Assembly: GCA_028583685.1 (NCBI GenBank)
Contig: JAMXIF010000043.1
Coordinates: 11,602,558-11,666,557, forward strand
From: Petaurus breviceps papuanus
Taxonomy: Eukaryota; Chordata; Mammalia; Diprotodontia; Petauridae
Length of the DNA: 64,000 nt
Reading direction: 5' to 3'
How positions within the stretch are numbered: the stretch's first letter is position 1; each line of letters opens with the position of its first letter. This document shows, one piece after another, positions 1 to 11,989 of this stretch. A program made the translations under genes and the position numbers. The notes beneath the pieces were generated by a model. The model was given only the letters and a program-made list of their open reading frames with translations, did not search any database and was not told where the DNA came from.

Positions 1-190
1 CTGAGTACTTATAGCACTCAAAACAGCTTGATTGTTCACAATTATTCTTTGAACAATATTGCTGTTACTGTATACAATGTTCTCTTGGTTCTTCTCACTT
101 TACTTTTCATTATTCCATGCAAGTCTTTCCATCGTTTTCTAAAACAACTAGCACATTATTGCATATAATACAGTAGTATTCCATCAGAGC
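1..190 (-). mobile_element. L1 3'-end fragment, antisense
   Basis: The bases resemble the reverse complement of the marsupial L1 ORF2 tail and 3'UTR. The phrase resembling 'ttctcctggttcttctcac' recurs in the antisense L1 pieces near 9870, 36850 and 38220. It is old and cut by the window edge. Confidence 0.6.
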
Positions 191-690
191 AGAGAAAATT
201 TTAAAATGACAAGACTTCTGCAAGATGCAGCTTCCTGAAAAATTACAGCATTTTTTGTTGCAACCCCAGGAGCACTGCATGCACTTGAGTTAGCACAGGA
301 AGCAGTTTTGGAAACACTGAATCCTCCACAGACCCACTAACTCTTGACTGTGGATGAAAACTGTGCCCAGAACCTCAAGTCAAATATGTTCCAAGCTTTC
401 TAGTAGGACTGGGGTGATCTGTTTTTGTTGTCTTTACCTCAAAGAGCAGATCCCCAGGGAGAAAAAGACTTTGTACTCCACCTCCCATTACTTCAGAGCA
501 ATGCTATTGATTTTAACAAATGCTAAATAAAAATTCCTCATCTATCCACATATCAGCTTTTTACCAATGTCACTTAAGCTGAACATACCTGAGAGCCAAG
601 AAAGAAGCAAAACAGACTCTTCTTTAGGTAAAATAGATGCTAATAAATCTAAACAGTAAACAAAGATCATGTACTTTAATACTAATAGGA
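191..690. other. Unassigned stretch
   Basis: AT-rich sequence with no convincing reading frame and no repeat that I recognise. Confidence 0.4.
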
Positions 691-912
691 TATGGATAAG
701 GATTATACCTGTGATTTCATTGATGTAAGGAATTCCTTTTACCAATGAAGGCTTATGCCCTCTCTGCCCCCCAGAGTCTTAGAAAGTTGTGGAGAGCCCT
801 TAATAGGATAAGTGACTTGCTCCAGGTTGCACATTCAATACGTGTTTGAGATTGGGCTTTAAGTGAGGTTCTCTTGGTAATAATTTCTATTTACCATGCC
901 ACTCTGACTCCT
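691..912 (-). mobile_element. MIR/CORE-like SINE fragment, antisense
   Basis: Contains a degenerate antisense MIR core ('gtgacttgctccaggttgcac') that ends with 'accatgccactctg'. The left part ('gatttcattgatgtaag') resembles the stretch near 31800, so the two may be copies of one old family. Family assignment is tentative. Confidence 0.45.
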
Positions 913-1089
913 ACTAACAATAAAGAAAACCTTTGGCAACTTGGCTAATGTGAGAATACTGATAGTATATATAATGGGCATTATATTTTTGCCTTTTCAA
1001 TAAGTAAGGGAATGGTGGGTAGAGGGAGAAAATTTGGAACTGAAAAAAGTTTTTAAAAATCAAAAATTTAATTGAATGTAGTAGTTTTA

Positions 1090-1272
1090 AGGTTGTAATG
1101 CATTGTTCATATATGATTTCATTTGATTTTCACAGATCTGTGAAATAAATAATGCTGATTCAATGAATTTAAGTGATTTGTACATTGTCACATATCTAGT
1201 CTGAGATATCTTTGAACTTATGTCTTCCAAAATTCAAGTGTAGCACTCTATCTTCTAAAACATACTGCCTCT
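1090..1272 (-). mobile_element. MIR fragment, antisense
   Basis: Degenerate antisense MIR: 'aagtgatttgtacattgtca' followed by 'ctagtctgagat' and an ending like 'catactgcctct'. Old and diverged. Confidence 0.45.
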
Positions 1273-1380
1273 CAAAGAAAAGGTCATCATAACTGCATAA
1301 AAAGCCCATTTCCTTTTACTTATTCAAAATCCTAATATGCAAAAATATCTGGTTACCCACCCTCTAACAGATTATTAGAA

Positions 1381-1462
1381 GCATCATCATCATTATCATC
1401 ATCAATAGCATTTACTGTGTGCCAGGCACTGTGCTAAGTATTTTATATAAAGGGCAGAGGTC
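1381..1462 (-). mobile_element. MIR 3'-end fragment
   Basis: A run of atc/att triplets is followed by 'gtgccaggcactgtgctaag', the diagnostic antisense MIR 3' end. Confidence 0.6.
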
Positions 1463-2489
1463 TGCTTTAGCCAGACATCTGAAAGCTGTGAATAATCAAA
1501 GATGTAAACTCATAATGAGATTTAAAATAGAAAAAGTGTAAAAAAAGATGATACAAACAAAACAGACATTTTGTTTATTATCATTTAGTGTAAAGGCAAA
1601 AATACTCTACATCTCAATAGGGTTTATTGTATCATAATACAGATCAAAAACTGATTCCCATATTAATGGTTTTGAAACATAAAGAAAAAAATTAATTGTA
1701 CAGAGAATATTCTATTTAAGAAGGCAGATGAATATATAATATATATTTTTCAATTATTTTTATCCAATGTGGCTAAAGTAGTAAACTTTTAGCTATATGT
1801 ATAAATCAGGCTTCCAGAAGGACTCCTTTCTTGAGCATCTAGGATAACCATTGGCTTCCTGAAATAATAACTGAAAATTTGGAGAATGATAACATGGATG
1901 CACCAAACTTCTAGGGTTTAGTCTTCACTCTTCCTGATTACTCTTGCTTATTTTAACCATCACCAAATTTATGTGGTAGTTATCAAAGATCTCTACATAT
2001 GACTGATTCAATAGGGTATTGAAAGAAGCCTGTTACAGTGTGATTCATTTATATCTAGTAGGTCCTGCCTCTTCTCTTGCTCCATTCCCTCGATCTTACA
2101 TATCTTCCAAAAGAACATTTGTCTTCTGTTACTATTCTGTTCTTCTTTCCTATCAGTCTAGCAAGTGTTCTTTTCAGATTGCTTTCATTCTTCATTATTC
2201 ATTTGGGGTCCCTTCTCCTTTTGTATTCATTTTTATCTTCCTCTTTCTCTGAACCTCAAACACAGAAGCCATCCATTTTCTGTACGTTTGCTTGATTGTT
2301 TAAAAAAAAAATATATATATATATATATGTTTTTCTCTCCTAAACTAGCACTTAGAAAATCTACTTGGGGAGCAGCCTCTTGATTTTAGAGAAAGAAAAG
2401 GCTCCCAAAGCTTCAGGAGAAACTGGGAATTAGGGCTGTTATTTGTTCTTATAGTAGATTGTGGACTGATCTTTCACTTATTGCTTGGT
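1463..2489. other. Unassigned stretch with a short (TA)n tract
   Basis: About 1 kb without a recognisable gene or repeat. Short overlapping open frames near 2019-2383 come from pyrimidine-rich sequence and have no family features. A poly-A/(TA)n tract lies at about 2301-2328. Confidence 0.4.
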
Positions 2490-3249
2490 GACCCCATGTA
2501 GTTTTTTTTTTTATTTTTAGTTTTCAACATGCATTTCCACAAGATTTCAAGTTCCAAATTTTCTCTATCTCTCCCTTCCCACCACCCGAACTTGGCATGC
2601 ATTCTCATTACCCCTTCCTCCAGTCTGCCCTCCCTTCTATCTTGCCCCTCCTCTCATCCCCTTACCCCTTATTTTCTTGTATAGGAAGATAGATTTCTGT
2701 ACCCCATTGCCTGTATATGTTGTTTCTCAGTTGCATGTAAAAACAGTTTTTAACATTTGTTTTTAAAAATTTGAGTTACAAATTCTCTCCCGTCTTCCCT
2801 CCCCACTGACGCTCATTGAAAAGGCAAGCAATTCAATATAGAGACTACATGCGTAATTGTGCAAAAACACTTCCATAATAGTCATGTTGTGAAAGACTAA
2901 CTATATTTCCCTCCATCCTATCCCACCCCCCACTTACTCTATTTTCTCCTTTGACCCTATCTCTTTTCAAGTGTTTGTTTCTGACTACTCTCTCCTCTAA
3001 TCTGCCCTCCCTTCTATCATCTTGATCCCCACTCATCCCCTTTTCCTGTAGAGTAAGATCCCAAATTGAGTGTGTATGTTACTACCTCCTTAAGCCAAAT
3101 CTGATGAAGGTAATGTTCACTCATTCCCTCTCACCTCCCCCCTCTTCCACTCAACTGTGAAACCTTTTTCTTGCCTCTTTTATATAAAATAATTTATTCC
3201 AATCTATCTCTCCCTTTCTCCTTCTCCCAATATATTCCTCTTTTACCCC

Positions 3250-4036
3250 TGTAATGGGAAGAAGAATTTGAAGATCTTCCATGCCCCTTAGTAGACCTAG
3301 GGGGGAGTTTGAAGACCTCCCCTGCTTTGAAAGTAAACTCTGGGGGCATCTAGGTGGTATAGTGAGTAAGAGCCCTGGCCCTGGAGTTGGGAGGACCCAT
3401 GATCTGTTCCGGCCTCAGATACTTAACACCCACCCACACACAAAAAACCTGGCTGTGTAACCTTGGGCAAGTTATTTAATCCCAATTGCTTAAAAAAAAA
3501 AAAAAGAAAGTAAACTCTTCCCCCTAATAAGCTGAATGCAATCACATGGAGCCTGTCATGAGAGAATTTGCTGAAGGGTGCAGCAGAGCCCAAGGGAAGC
3601 TTCCTTGCTGTGAAGATAAACTCTGCCCCCTGATAGGCTGAATGTAGTCACATGGAGCCTGTGGTGGGAGGAGTTTGCTGAAGAGAAGCAGAGTCCACAG
3701 GAAGTGGGTCAGAGCTAGCCAGACTCTGGGGGACAGAGGATCTCATGCAAAGAGATAGAGAGTTTTGTGAGTAAATATTGATCTTGTATTGGTTTGTGGG
3801 AAGGCTAAAGGATGGATGGCTCTCAGCATTATTATGGCTTCTGAATATCTTTGGTACTATGATGGAATCGGCTTACTGGTTTTGGGATTGGGTTTTCTGG
3901 TGTCTAAATAAATCCTTCATTTTGATCCTCTATCTGGAGAATCTGGTATATTTTGTGATCGAACATCATGTGATACTTATTTTCACAGTCTTTATCATGA
4001 TCGTGGGCACTGTAAATATTGCATTAACAATACAAC
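3250..4036 (+). mobile_element. Solo LTR (family A) inside HAL1
   Basis: The HAL1 3'UTR match breaks after 'tcctcttttacccc' at 3249 and resumes at 'cccttaattttatttt' (4038 onward). The inserted block starts TGTAATGGG, holds a tandemly duplicated unit of about 106 bp (3506-3712), carries AATAAA near 3906 and ends near ACAACT. A short CCCC/GCCC duplication flanks it. The LTR at 49303-49935 is the same family, about 610-630 bp without insertions. No internal retroviral genes are present. Endogenous retrovirus class is not resolved. It is a fossil, younger than the HAL1 and older than the SINE inside it. Confidence 0.65.
3342..3505 (+). mobile_element. tRNA-derived marsupial SINE inside LTR
   Basis: Starts 'gggggcatctaggtgg' and continues through the B-box-like part, 'ctgtgtaaccttgggcaag' and a poly-A tail. 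The 13-bp TSD GAAAGTAAACTCT is perfect (3329-3341 and 3506-3518). The internal site after 'cttaacac' carries a C/CA-rich expansion. Confidence 0.9.
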
Positions 4037-5335
4037 TGCCCTTAATTTTATTTTTAGATATCACCCCTTCATATTCAACTCACCCTATGCCTTGTATGTA
4101 TGCATGTATTTATCTATCTTTCTATCTATCTATATTTCCTCCAAATACACTAATATTGAGAAAGGTCTCATGAGCTACAAATATCAGTTTTCCATGTAGG
4201 AATGTAAATAGTTCAACTTTAATAAGTCCCTTATGATTTCTCTTTCCTGTTTAACTTTTCATTCTTCTCTTTATTCTTGCATTTGAAAGTCAAATTTTCT
4301 ATTCAGCTCTGGTCTTTTCATCAAGAATGCTTCAAAGTCCTCTATTTCATGGAATGTTAATATTTTTCCCCTGAAGAATTATCCTCAGTTTTGCTGGGTA
4401 GGTGATTCTTGTTTGTAATCCAACTCCTCTGACCTCTGGAATATCATATTTCAAGCCCTTTGATCCTTTAACATAGAAGTTGCTAGATCTTGTGTTATCC
4501 TGATTGTATTTCCACAATACTCGAATTGTTTCTTTCTGGCTGCTTCCAATATTTTCTCCTTGCTTGACCTAGGAACTCTGGAATTTGGCTACTTATTCCC
4601 AGCAGTTTTCCTTTCAGAATCTCTTTCAAAAGGCAATCAGTGGATTCTTTCAATTTCTATTTTGCCCTCTGGTTCTAGAATATCAGGGCAGTTTTCCTTG
4701 ATAATTTCTTGAAAGAAGATGTCTAGGCTCTTTTTGATCATGGCTTTCAGATAGTCCAATTTTTTTTTTAAATTGTCCTTTTGGGCATATTTTCTTGATT
4801 AGTGGTTTTTCCAATGAGATATTTCACATTGTCTTCTATTTTTTCATTCTTTTGATTGTTTTATAATTTCTTGATTTCTCATAATGTCATTAGCTTCCAT
4901 TTGCAAATGCAATTCAATCTGTGCTTCTCAAGATTTTCTTGAATCACTCTTATTTCCCTGTCCAATTTTTCCTCTACTTCTCTTACTAGATTTTCAAAAT
5001 CCTTTCAGAGTTCTTCCGTGGCCTGCAACCAATTCATATTTATCTTGGAGATTTTAGATGTAGGATCTTTGACTTTTGTTGTTTTCTTCTGGTTGTATGT
5101 TTTGATCTTCTTTGTCAATAAAGTAAGATTCTATAGACTGCCTTTTTTATGCTTTTTGCTCATATTCCCAGCCAAATACTTCACTTTCTAGGTCTTTATC
5201 AAGGTAGGACTCTGCTTCCAGTGACCATGGGGGTGGGGGTCTGATTACTGTCCCAAGCTTCAAGGGTTTTGTATCAGCTACTAGATCCTCATGATCTGTG
5301 GGCCTAGAGCTTCTGAAGAAGCTGCTGCTTCCACT

Positions 5336-5378
5336 GCTACTGCTGCTGCTGCTGCTGCTACTACCACCTCCACCACCC
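5336..5378. repeat. CTG/CAC trinucleotide tract
   Basis: Interrupted (CTG)n runs into (CCA)n within the HAL1 5'UTR. Confidence 0.8.
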
Positions 5379-5782
5379 TGGGGCTGGGGCTAGACCCCAG
5401 TCAAACCACATTCCTATTTCACCCAGATTCCACAGAGTTTTCCAACTGACCTTTTATGTTGTCCTTGGCATTTGTGGGTTGAGAAGCCTTGAAACCACGA
5501 CTGCTGTGGTGTTTCAGTTCTGTGAGACCTGCTGTGGCCCCATCTATGCTGGCACAGCCCATTCTGTACTGTGCTCCACTCGCAGTCAGGTAAAATAGAC
5601 TTTTCCTGTCAACCTCCTAGGCTGTCCTGGGCTGGATGTTTGCTTTACTCTGTCATTTTGTGAGTTCTGTAGCTCTAGATTTAGAGTCATTCTTTACAGG
5701 TATTTGGAAGGGTTCGGGGGAAATATCAAGCAAGTCCCTGCCATTACTCTGCCATCTTGCCTCTGCCCCTGACCCCACACAG

Positions 5783-6598
5783 TTCTAAATTAAATAAGCC
5801 TTGTTTTTACTGTTCCTTTAAAGTTTTTCATTTTTTTCATGATTTTTCTTCCCTAAGAGTAACTTTAATTGAAGAATTTTCAAATTCAGGCTTCACCTAT
5901 GAGTAGATATAATTCAAGCTCTTCTTTTTCTTTAAAGAATGGAAGGGGAAGGGATGATGACTTGTTAAGTAGTAGAAGGAATTACTGTAGTTCTTTAGAA
6001 ATATGAGTAGAAACATAAGGCTGGGAATGAAAGCAAAATCTTAGATGAGCAGTTCCAACATGGTTAGAGACCAATCGGGGGATGAAGCAACATGGCAAAG
6101 TCAAATTAGACTTCTTGGAATTAGGCTTCTTGGTGAAATCACTGGAACAATGATGTCTACCCCTTTCTCTTTTGTTTCATTGTCTTCTTTAATGGACAAC
6201 AAGATTCATTACTAAGAAGGATTCCTTTGTTATTTAAGAGTTTTGATTTCCATTAATTTACATTTTAGCAATGGTCAGAGAAAGGTACTATCATTTTTGC
6301 TTCAACAGGAATTAGTGGGGGTGTTGTTTTTGTTTTTGTTTTATTTTGTTTTTTGCTTTGGATAGTGTGAGAGAGGAAAGAAAACTTTTGGATAATTGGC
6401 TATTGAAAATTTAAGTGACTGGTAGATCACTCACTCTCCTAGCTAGGCAGTCAATAATTTGCCTCAGGTCTTAGAGTATTTTTTGAATTTTAATTGCAAT
6501 TAGTATTTATAGGTTTTGAGGGTGGTGGTCCAGGTGGTGGATTTTATTTTTGTTGTTGTTGTTGTTTGTTTTTGTTTTGTTTAGCTTTTTAAAGAGAG
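5783..6598. other. Unassigned stretch, T/G-rich patches
   Basis: No gene or repeat recognised. TTTTG/TTG runs lie at about 6327-6360 and 6548-6580. Confidence 0.4.
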
Positions 6599-6608
6599 GA
6601 AGACATTA

Positions 6609-6783
6609 GGGCGGCTAGGTGGCACAGTGAGTAAAGTGCCTGCGTGGAGTCAAGAGGACCCAAGTGTGGTTCTGGCCTCAGACACTTAACACCCCTTCCT
6701 CCCCCCCCCCCCCCAAACTAGCCGTGTAACCTCGGGCAAGCTACTTAACCCCAATTGCCCTCCAAAAGGCCAAAAAAAAAAAG
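6609..6783 (+). mobile_element. tRNA-derived SINE with internal poly-C
   Basis: Starts 'gggcggctaggtggcac' and ends in 'aattgccctcc' plus an A-rich tail. Short TSD AAGACAT flanks it (about 6601 and 6785). After 'cttaacac' the usual sequence is replaced by a C-rich run including about 15 C (6690-6714). Confidence 0.9.
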
Positions 6784-6999
6784 CAAGACATAGAAACTAG
6801 AATATTATCTCAAAAGTAATTATCTAACTTCAGTAGATAATCTCATCACCAAATACATAGATCATTTGGCACCAAGGTCTTTGGGTTTTCCTTCACCTAT
6901 TAAAGAACAGAGAGAAAGAAGGAAGATTAGGCAACTCAAGAGAAGTTCAGTCCTTGTACCTGCTGGTATATATGTGTATACATATACATTCTTAGTTAA

Positions 7000-7095
7000 C
7001 TAATAGAATTCAAGGTCTTTATCATTTATGTAGCTTTATCACCAGTGCCTGAAATAAAATAGGCACTAAATAAATGTTTAATTGATTGGTTGATC
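7000..7095 (+). mobile_element. L2 3' end fragment
   Basis: Shows 'ccagtgcctgaaataaaata' followed by 'aataaatgtttaattgattg', the typical LINE2 3' terminus. Confidence 0.6.
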
Positions 7096-8354
7096 AAGCT
7101 AGACTAATTTTTTGTTGCTTGAAGCCTTTAGGGAAAAAAAAATAATTTTGGACCTTTGAGGGAGTATTCAAGGTGCTGAGGGAAAAACTTTTGAATGGAA
7201 CAATGAGGCAATATCCTTCAAAGGAATAGATAGGTAGCTATCTACATCATCTATGTTAGAACAGTTTCTCAGAAAAGGAATTTCATTTGAGTCTTAAATC
7301 ATAAGGTATAATTTTTGACAGGCAGGGAGAGAGGGCATGGGGTAAAAAATACAGATGTTAGAAAGAGTAGACTGTAATTAGGGAACCATGTACAGGAAGT
7401 TTTGCCTGGATCACATAATTCAGGAAAACAACCAGTAGAAGATAATCCTGGATGTGAACATTAGGGCCAGACCATATAAGAAATTTGTCCCATACTATAA
7501 AGAACAATTTTCTCCAACTCAAATTGCAGATTTGTATTAAGTTCATAGCACTCATCTATTTCTTCTGTTACTATTTAAATTGCTTGCTTCTTTCATAAAG
7601 GTTTTGTTTTAAATGTAACTGATTTTTTTTGACAGAGTTCCATAATATGATTTATGATCACTGCAAAGCACGTCTAGTGGGAAGGACATCCTTTTTCTAG
7701 TAAACAAGGAACAATTGATTGTTGCTGAGAAAGGAGATGATATGCCAAAGTAGAGCTCTTAAAATTCCAGTCTCCCTGTAGCATTCTGGATGGGCTGGAA
7801 GAGAGAGGAAGTGGAAACTGGGAGATCACATGGGATCACTTGAGATTCTGCAACTAGCCATATGGAAAATGATGAAAATCTAGACTAATGTGCTGAGAGC
7901 TTGAATAATAGAAAAGGAATGAGCATGTAAAACATTGCAAAGGAAGAGTTGACAAAACTAATTGCAAATGACAGTTTAATTGTTTATGGTAATGGAAGAG
8001 CAAGGGAGAGGAGTAAAATAAAAATTTCACCTACTATGTAATTTTGCCAAGGGTCTAGGTACTTAGTACCACCCTGTGGGCCCTTTTTAGATATGTATCA
8101 AATAATTGGATTGGTCCCAAAGATATAATGTAGTTACTAACCTTTATTTCACATGAAAAAGAATCACCAACATAGCATAAATAGGTCTTTAGGAAATAAT
8201 TTCTGACAGGGATGACCTGTTGAAAGCATCTCTTATCTTTGATATGATAGCTGAAAACTGCTAGATCAACCCAACCACACTTTGGTCTTTTTCTCTCCCA
8301 ACCAGCACCTCTGTACTCAAAACATCTATCCTGCTGTCATTCTAAGTAGAATTG
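7096..8354. other. Unassigned stretch
   Basis: About 1.26 kb of apparently unique DNA. The longest minus-strand open frame (7358-7555) shows no domain or codon signature. Confidence 0.4.
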
Positions 8355-8572
8355 GCAGGGGATAGTGGGAAGACTGCTAGACTTGGAGGTAGGAACCACC
8401 AATTCCCAACCTGGCTCTGACACGAACTATACCCTGTACAAATCACTTGCCCCATTTTAAGCCTCTGTTTTCTCCTCTCTCAGTTGGGGATATGAATAGT
8501 TACATCTTCTATATCTCAGAGATGTAGTAAGGACAGGATTTTGTAAAATATTAGGTACTACGAAAATCTGAG
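8355..8572 (+). mobile_element. MIR-like SINE
   Basis: Degenerate MIR order: 'gggaagactgctagacttgg', 'cctggctctgacac', 'aaatcacttgccc', 'cctctgttttctcctctc', 'ggggatatgaatagttac'. Confidence 0.6.
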
Positions 8573-8877
8573 TCGTTAATAACATTTCTAACTTTCAGTT
8601 TGATGTACTTTTTATCTTATCAAGCCTTTTGCATATGAGGTATTTTATTAGGGCCTAAGTCAACCCAGAGAATTTGGGGAGTCATTATTAGATCAGAACA
8701 CTGAGACAGAAAAAAAGTGGGGAGGGATTTGTCTGAAGTCACATAGATAGTTCTAGGCTAATATGAGAATACAGACTTGTGGATATTTACTTCAATCCAC
8801 TTTCTAACAGTGTATGTTTGTGTGTGTTTGGGGCAGGGGGATGCATGTATTTCTGTGCCTGTTTGTGTATGTTAAAG

Positions 8878-9046
8878 GACATAAGCCTGGGAATAAGTAG
8901 ATCTCCATTTTACTCTCAGTTTTGTCATTAGTAATGTATGGTCTAACAATTTTCCTACTTTTGGCCTCAGTTTCCTCTCCCATAAAATGGTTTTGGAATA
9001 GACAATTCTAAATATATTTTTTTAGCTCTGTCTGTAACAATTTTAC
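8878..9046 (+). mobile_element. CORE-SINE with CR1/L3-like tail
   Basis: A MIR-like core ('cctcagtttcctctcccata') is followed by 'ttttggaatagacaattct' and a tail like 'agctctgtctgt'. Six related copies occur elsewhere: about 41635 and 60955 in sense, and 34540, 48262, 51560 and 57690 antisense. Confidence 0.5.
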
Positions 9047-9439
9047 AGAAGTGGGAATAATCTGTAAACACAATGTAACATAAACATCAATAAATATTAG
9101 AAAATATTTTTAGAATTAAAGCTAGATATAAGCTTGAGAACTTGATAACATCTAGAATTTCTCTGGTTTAGCTATCTTCTGATAAACAACTCCTAAAATG
9201 TCTAATCACTGACCACATTATAATATGGAGATGTCTCAGAAAGCTCTGGCATGTTCTAACATATTGAGATGGAGTTAGTCATCATCAGTTTGGTGACAAC
9301 TTCTTTATCTATGAGAAACTATAAGACAAAGAAAAATACAAAATGTCCTTCAGTCGTATGGGGTAAATTAGTGATTCTTTACAATAGCGATAGAGTAAAA
9401 GATGGAGGGCAAAAGAACCTACAAATCACAGTTTATAAA
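9047..9439. other. Unassigned stretch
   Basis: No gene or repeat recognised. A 62-codon open frame at 9269-9457 has no recognisable features. Confidence 0.4.
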
Positions 9440-10195
9440 CCCACCTTATTTTTTTAATTTATTTACTTTTAGTAATTAAAATAAGTTTTAATTTTTTAAA
9501 AATTAAAAACATTCAGTTCCACAACTTTTTGAGTTCCAAATTTTCTCACCTTCCCTTCTTTCTCCTCCTCCCTCATGGTGACATGCAATCTGATATAGGT
9601 TCTACATATAGCTTCACATTAAATGTTACTCAAGTTTAAAGTATTTAACCAATGGAATGAACAAAAAGGAAGGAGAAACAAAACAAAACAAAATGAAAAT
9701 GAGTGAGAGCAAGTAGTTTGCTTCAATCTGTATTCAGACCCTGTAATTCTTTTTCTCAATGTTGATAGCCTTTTCCATCATGAGTCCTTGGGAGTTGTCT
9801 TATAACCGTGTATTGCTGAGAAGAATCCAGTCTATCAACGTTAGTCATCACAGATACAATGTGTCTGTAATTGTATACAATGTTCTCCTGGTTCTACTTC
9901 CTCACTTAGCATCAATTTATATGTGTCTCCAGGTTATTATGGAGTATTGCACAATAGTACTCGATTACACTCATATACCACAACTTGCTTAGCCATCCCT
10001 TTGATTTCCAATTCTTTGCCACCACAAAAAGACCTGTTATAAATATTTTTGTACATACAGGTCCTTTTCCCATTTGTATGATCTCTTTGGGATACAGCCT
10101 TAGAAATGATATTGCTGAGTCAATGGCTATGCACATTTTCATAGCCCTTTGGGCATAGCTATAAACGCATCTTTAAACAATAATTTTACTATTGG
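9440..10195 (-). mobile_element. L1 3' end, antisense
   Basis: Starts with a poly-T-like 3' terminus and 'gagttccaaattttctcacc' (the 3'UTR), then an ORF2 C-terminal remnant. On the minus strand 10142-9912 reads YPKEIIQMGKGPVCTKIF and FVVAKNWK, the usual marsupial L1 ORF2 tail, then LWYMSVIEYYCAI. 5'-truncated. Confidence 0.8.
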
Positions 10196-10524
10196 TAATT
10201 TACTGTGAGATCGCTGTCCATTGACCCATTATGAACAGACATTCTACTTAGGCAATCAAATCATATCAATTCATATCAATCTTAACATTCTCAGAAGTCA
10301 AAAGACAAAAGGAAGTTTCAGGCAAGTAGATGAATGCTTAAAGGCTCTCAATGGAGGGGCAAATAAAGACAATTTACAAAGAAGGTTTTATCAATATATC
10401 CAAAGGTAATAGGAAACATCATTTCATGAGATGTTGAAAATCTCATGTTACAATGTTCCTAAATAAATAGGTCTAAAAAGACTTTCATTAATGATGTATT
10501 ATTCTAACTAATATTTATATTTTG
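10196..10524. other. Unassigned stretch
   Basis: No gene or repeat recognised. Confidence 0.4.
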
Positions 10525-10760
10525 TTTCAATGTTTGCCAAGTAATTTATAAATATTACCTCATTTTATTCACAGAAAAATCATGGGGCATATATGCTATG
10601 TTACTCTTATTTTACAGATGGGGAAACTGAGATAAACAAGAGGTTAAATGACTTGGCCAAGATCTCACAGCTAGGGTTTGAGTATACATTTTGCTTAAGG
10701 TATTTCCCATTCTAAGGCTAGAACTTTGTATATTGTGCCATCTAAATGTGCAGTCTATTC
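10525..10760 (-). mobile_element. MIR, antisense
   Basis: 'attttacagatggggaaact', 'aaatgacttggccaagatct' and 'cacagctagg' are in the antisense MIR order. Confidence 0.7.
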
Positions 10761-11249
10761 ATCTAACTTTGGCAGAGATTGAGAAGGAAGATAAATTCTT
10801 TGAAGAACTTCTTACCATACTACAAATGAAATTAACAAAAGTGTGAATTAATATCGACATTATCATCTTTTTTTGTCACATTCTTCTTGTCTTTTTTGAT
10901 GGAGTTCAGTTAGAAACAGTCTTGGTGAAATAATATCTGATATTATTTAATATTTAATATTCTGTGGAATTTTGCACAGGTGAATAAAAACTGGAGGTTT
11001 TGCAGTTTATATAAAGTATAATGATGTAAGCTTATGTAAAGTTTCTGTAGGTTCACTGAAAGTATCATCTGTTCAAATACAATAGCAAACAGGAAGCTAG
11101 GGATCCTGTTTCCATGTGAAATTGATTTCCTTGGTCAGCTAACTATACCTTATTAAAAAAACACTTTTTAAATTCCATGCTGCATGGAAATTGTATGTAT
11201 CTAATATGGCAATAGTTGTAAAAATTGTTTTTTTTTCTTAAATATTTAA
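10761..11249. other. Unassigned stretch, AT-rich
   Basis: No gene or repeat recognised. Confidence 0.4.
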
Positions 11250-11770
11250 GAAGCAATATTATGTTCAGGTCATGCTATGCAATGATATTGCTATGATTCC
11301 AGTATGATCTATTGCCTGAGTTTTCCAGAATATTTTGAGGTTTATCTGAAGTAGGGAGAATTTTATTTCAAGGAGTCTATGAAAGGTAGTAAGTTCATGA
11401 TCTATAACTCTACCCAAGGGAACATGTATTGATAGGTGTTTAATAGTAGCTAAATGTTTATAGGCTGCAATGATATGTTTCACAGTTTTTTTGGTTATCT
11501 TTGGATAATCTACATGGATCAGGAAACCCTTCTGTAGTTTTTGGTGCCAATGACTGGTCATGAATCACCATCATAATGCCCTTCATTTACATGGACAAAT
11601 CTGTAAAACTCAATCATTTGGTATTCTTCCTCTGTGATATATTGTTGAGTAAATTCATATGGATATCATCTATGGAAAGCATTTTTATTCCTCTGTTGGT
11701 TCTTAGTTTTGTCATAGGTGGGTAATCTACATTTGGTAATATTCTACAAATCAAATTGTAAGCTATTTTT
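11250..11770 (-). mobile_element. Endogenous retrovirus integrase-like fossil
   Basis: On the minus strand the sequence resembles the N-terminal zinc-binding region and the start of the catalytic core of a retroviral-type integrase, including a segment like the conserved 'DTYTGI' stretch. It is a very diverged and broken pol relic. No LTRs or other retroviral genes were recognised beside it. The class (ERV1-like or ERVL-like) cannot be resolved by eye. A chance open frame is the main alternative. Confidence 0.4.
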
Positions 11771-11989
11771 TGTTGCTCAGTGATATCGTCTCATTTTAAA
11801 TTAATTTCTATAAGTTTAATATTCATATATAATTTTCATCTTTGTGGACATAATTAATATTCTGTTCTTTTTTGTACCACTTTCTCTAGTTATCAGTTCA
11901 TGCAAAGGTTGGTGCTTTTTTTTTAATTCATCATGTTCAATACTTATTATTAAGCAAAAAAAAAATTGAATTACCCTCGCATATCACCA

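Larger units (their letters stand above)
2490..5782 (-). mobile_element. Whole-length HAL1-like element, antisense, with nested LTR
   Basis: Read on the minus strand, this begins near 5770 with a GC-richer L1-type 5'UTR ('gaggcaagatggcagag'). An ORF1-like region follows (about 5050-4250), and then a purine-rich 3'UTR running to a poly-T at 2502. No reverse-transcriptase ORF2 lies between ORF1 and the 3'UTR, which is the hallmark of half-L1 (HAL1) elements. Imperfect flanking repeats GACCCCATGTAG (2490-2501) and GACCCCACACAG (5771-5782) look like its TSD. Without the inserted LTR it is about 2.5 kb. The same order occurs in sense at about 15.55-18.39 kb. It would be trans-mobilised by L1. Many substitutions make it old; no long ORF remains. 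Confidence 0.7.

Noticed and set aside
3778-4173. 131-codon plus-strand open frame
   Set aside because: Lies across the end of a solo LTR and antisense HAL1 3'UTR; hydrophobic composition from T-rich DNA.
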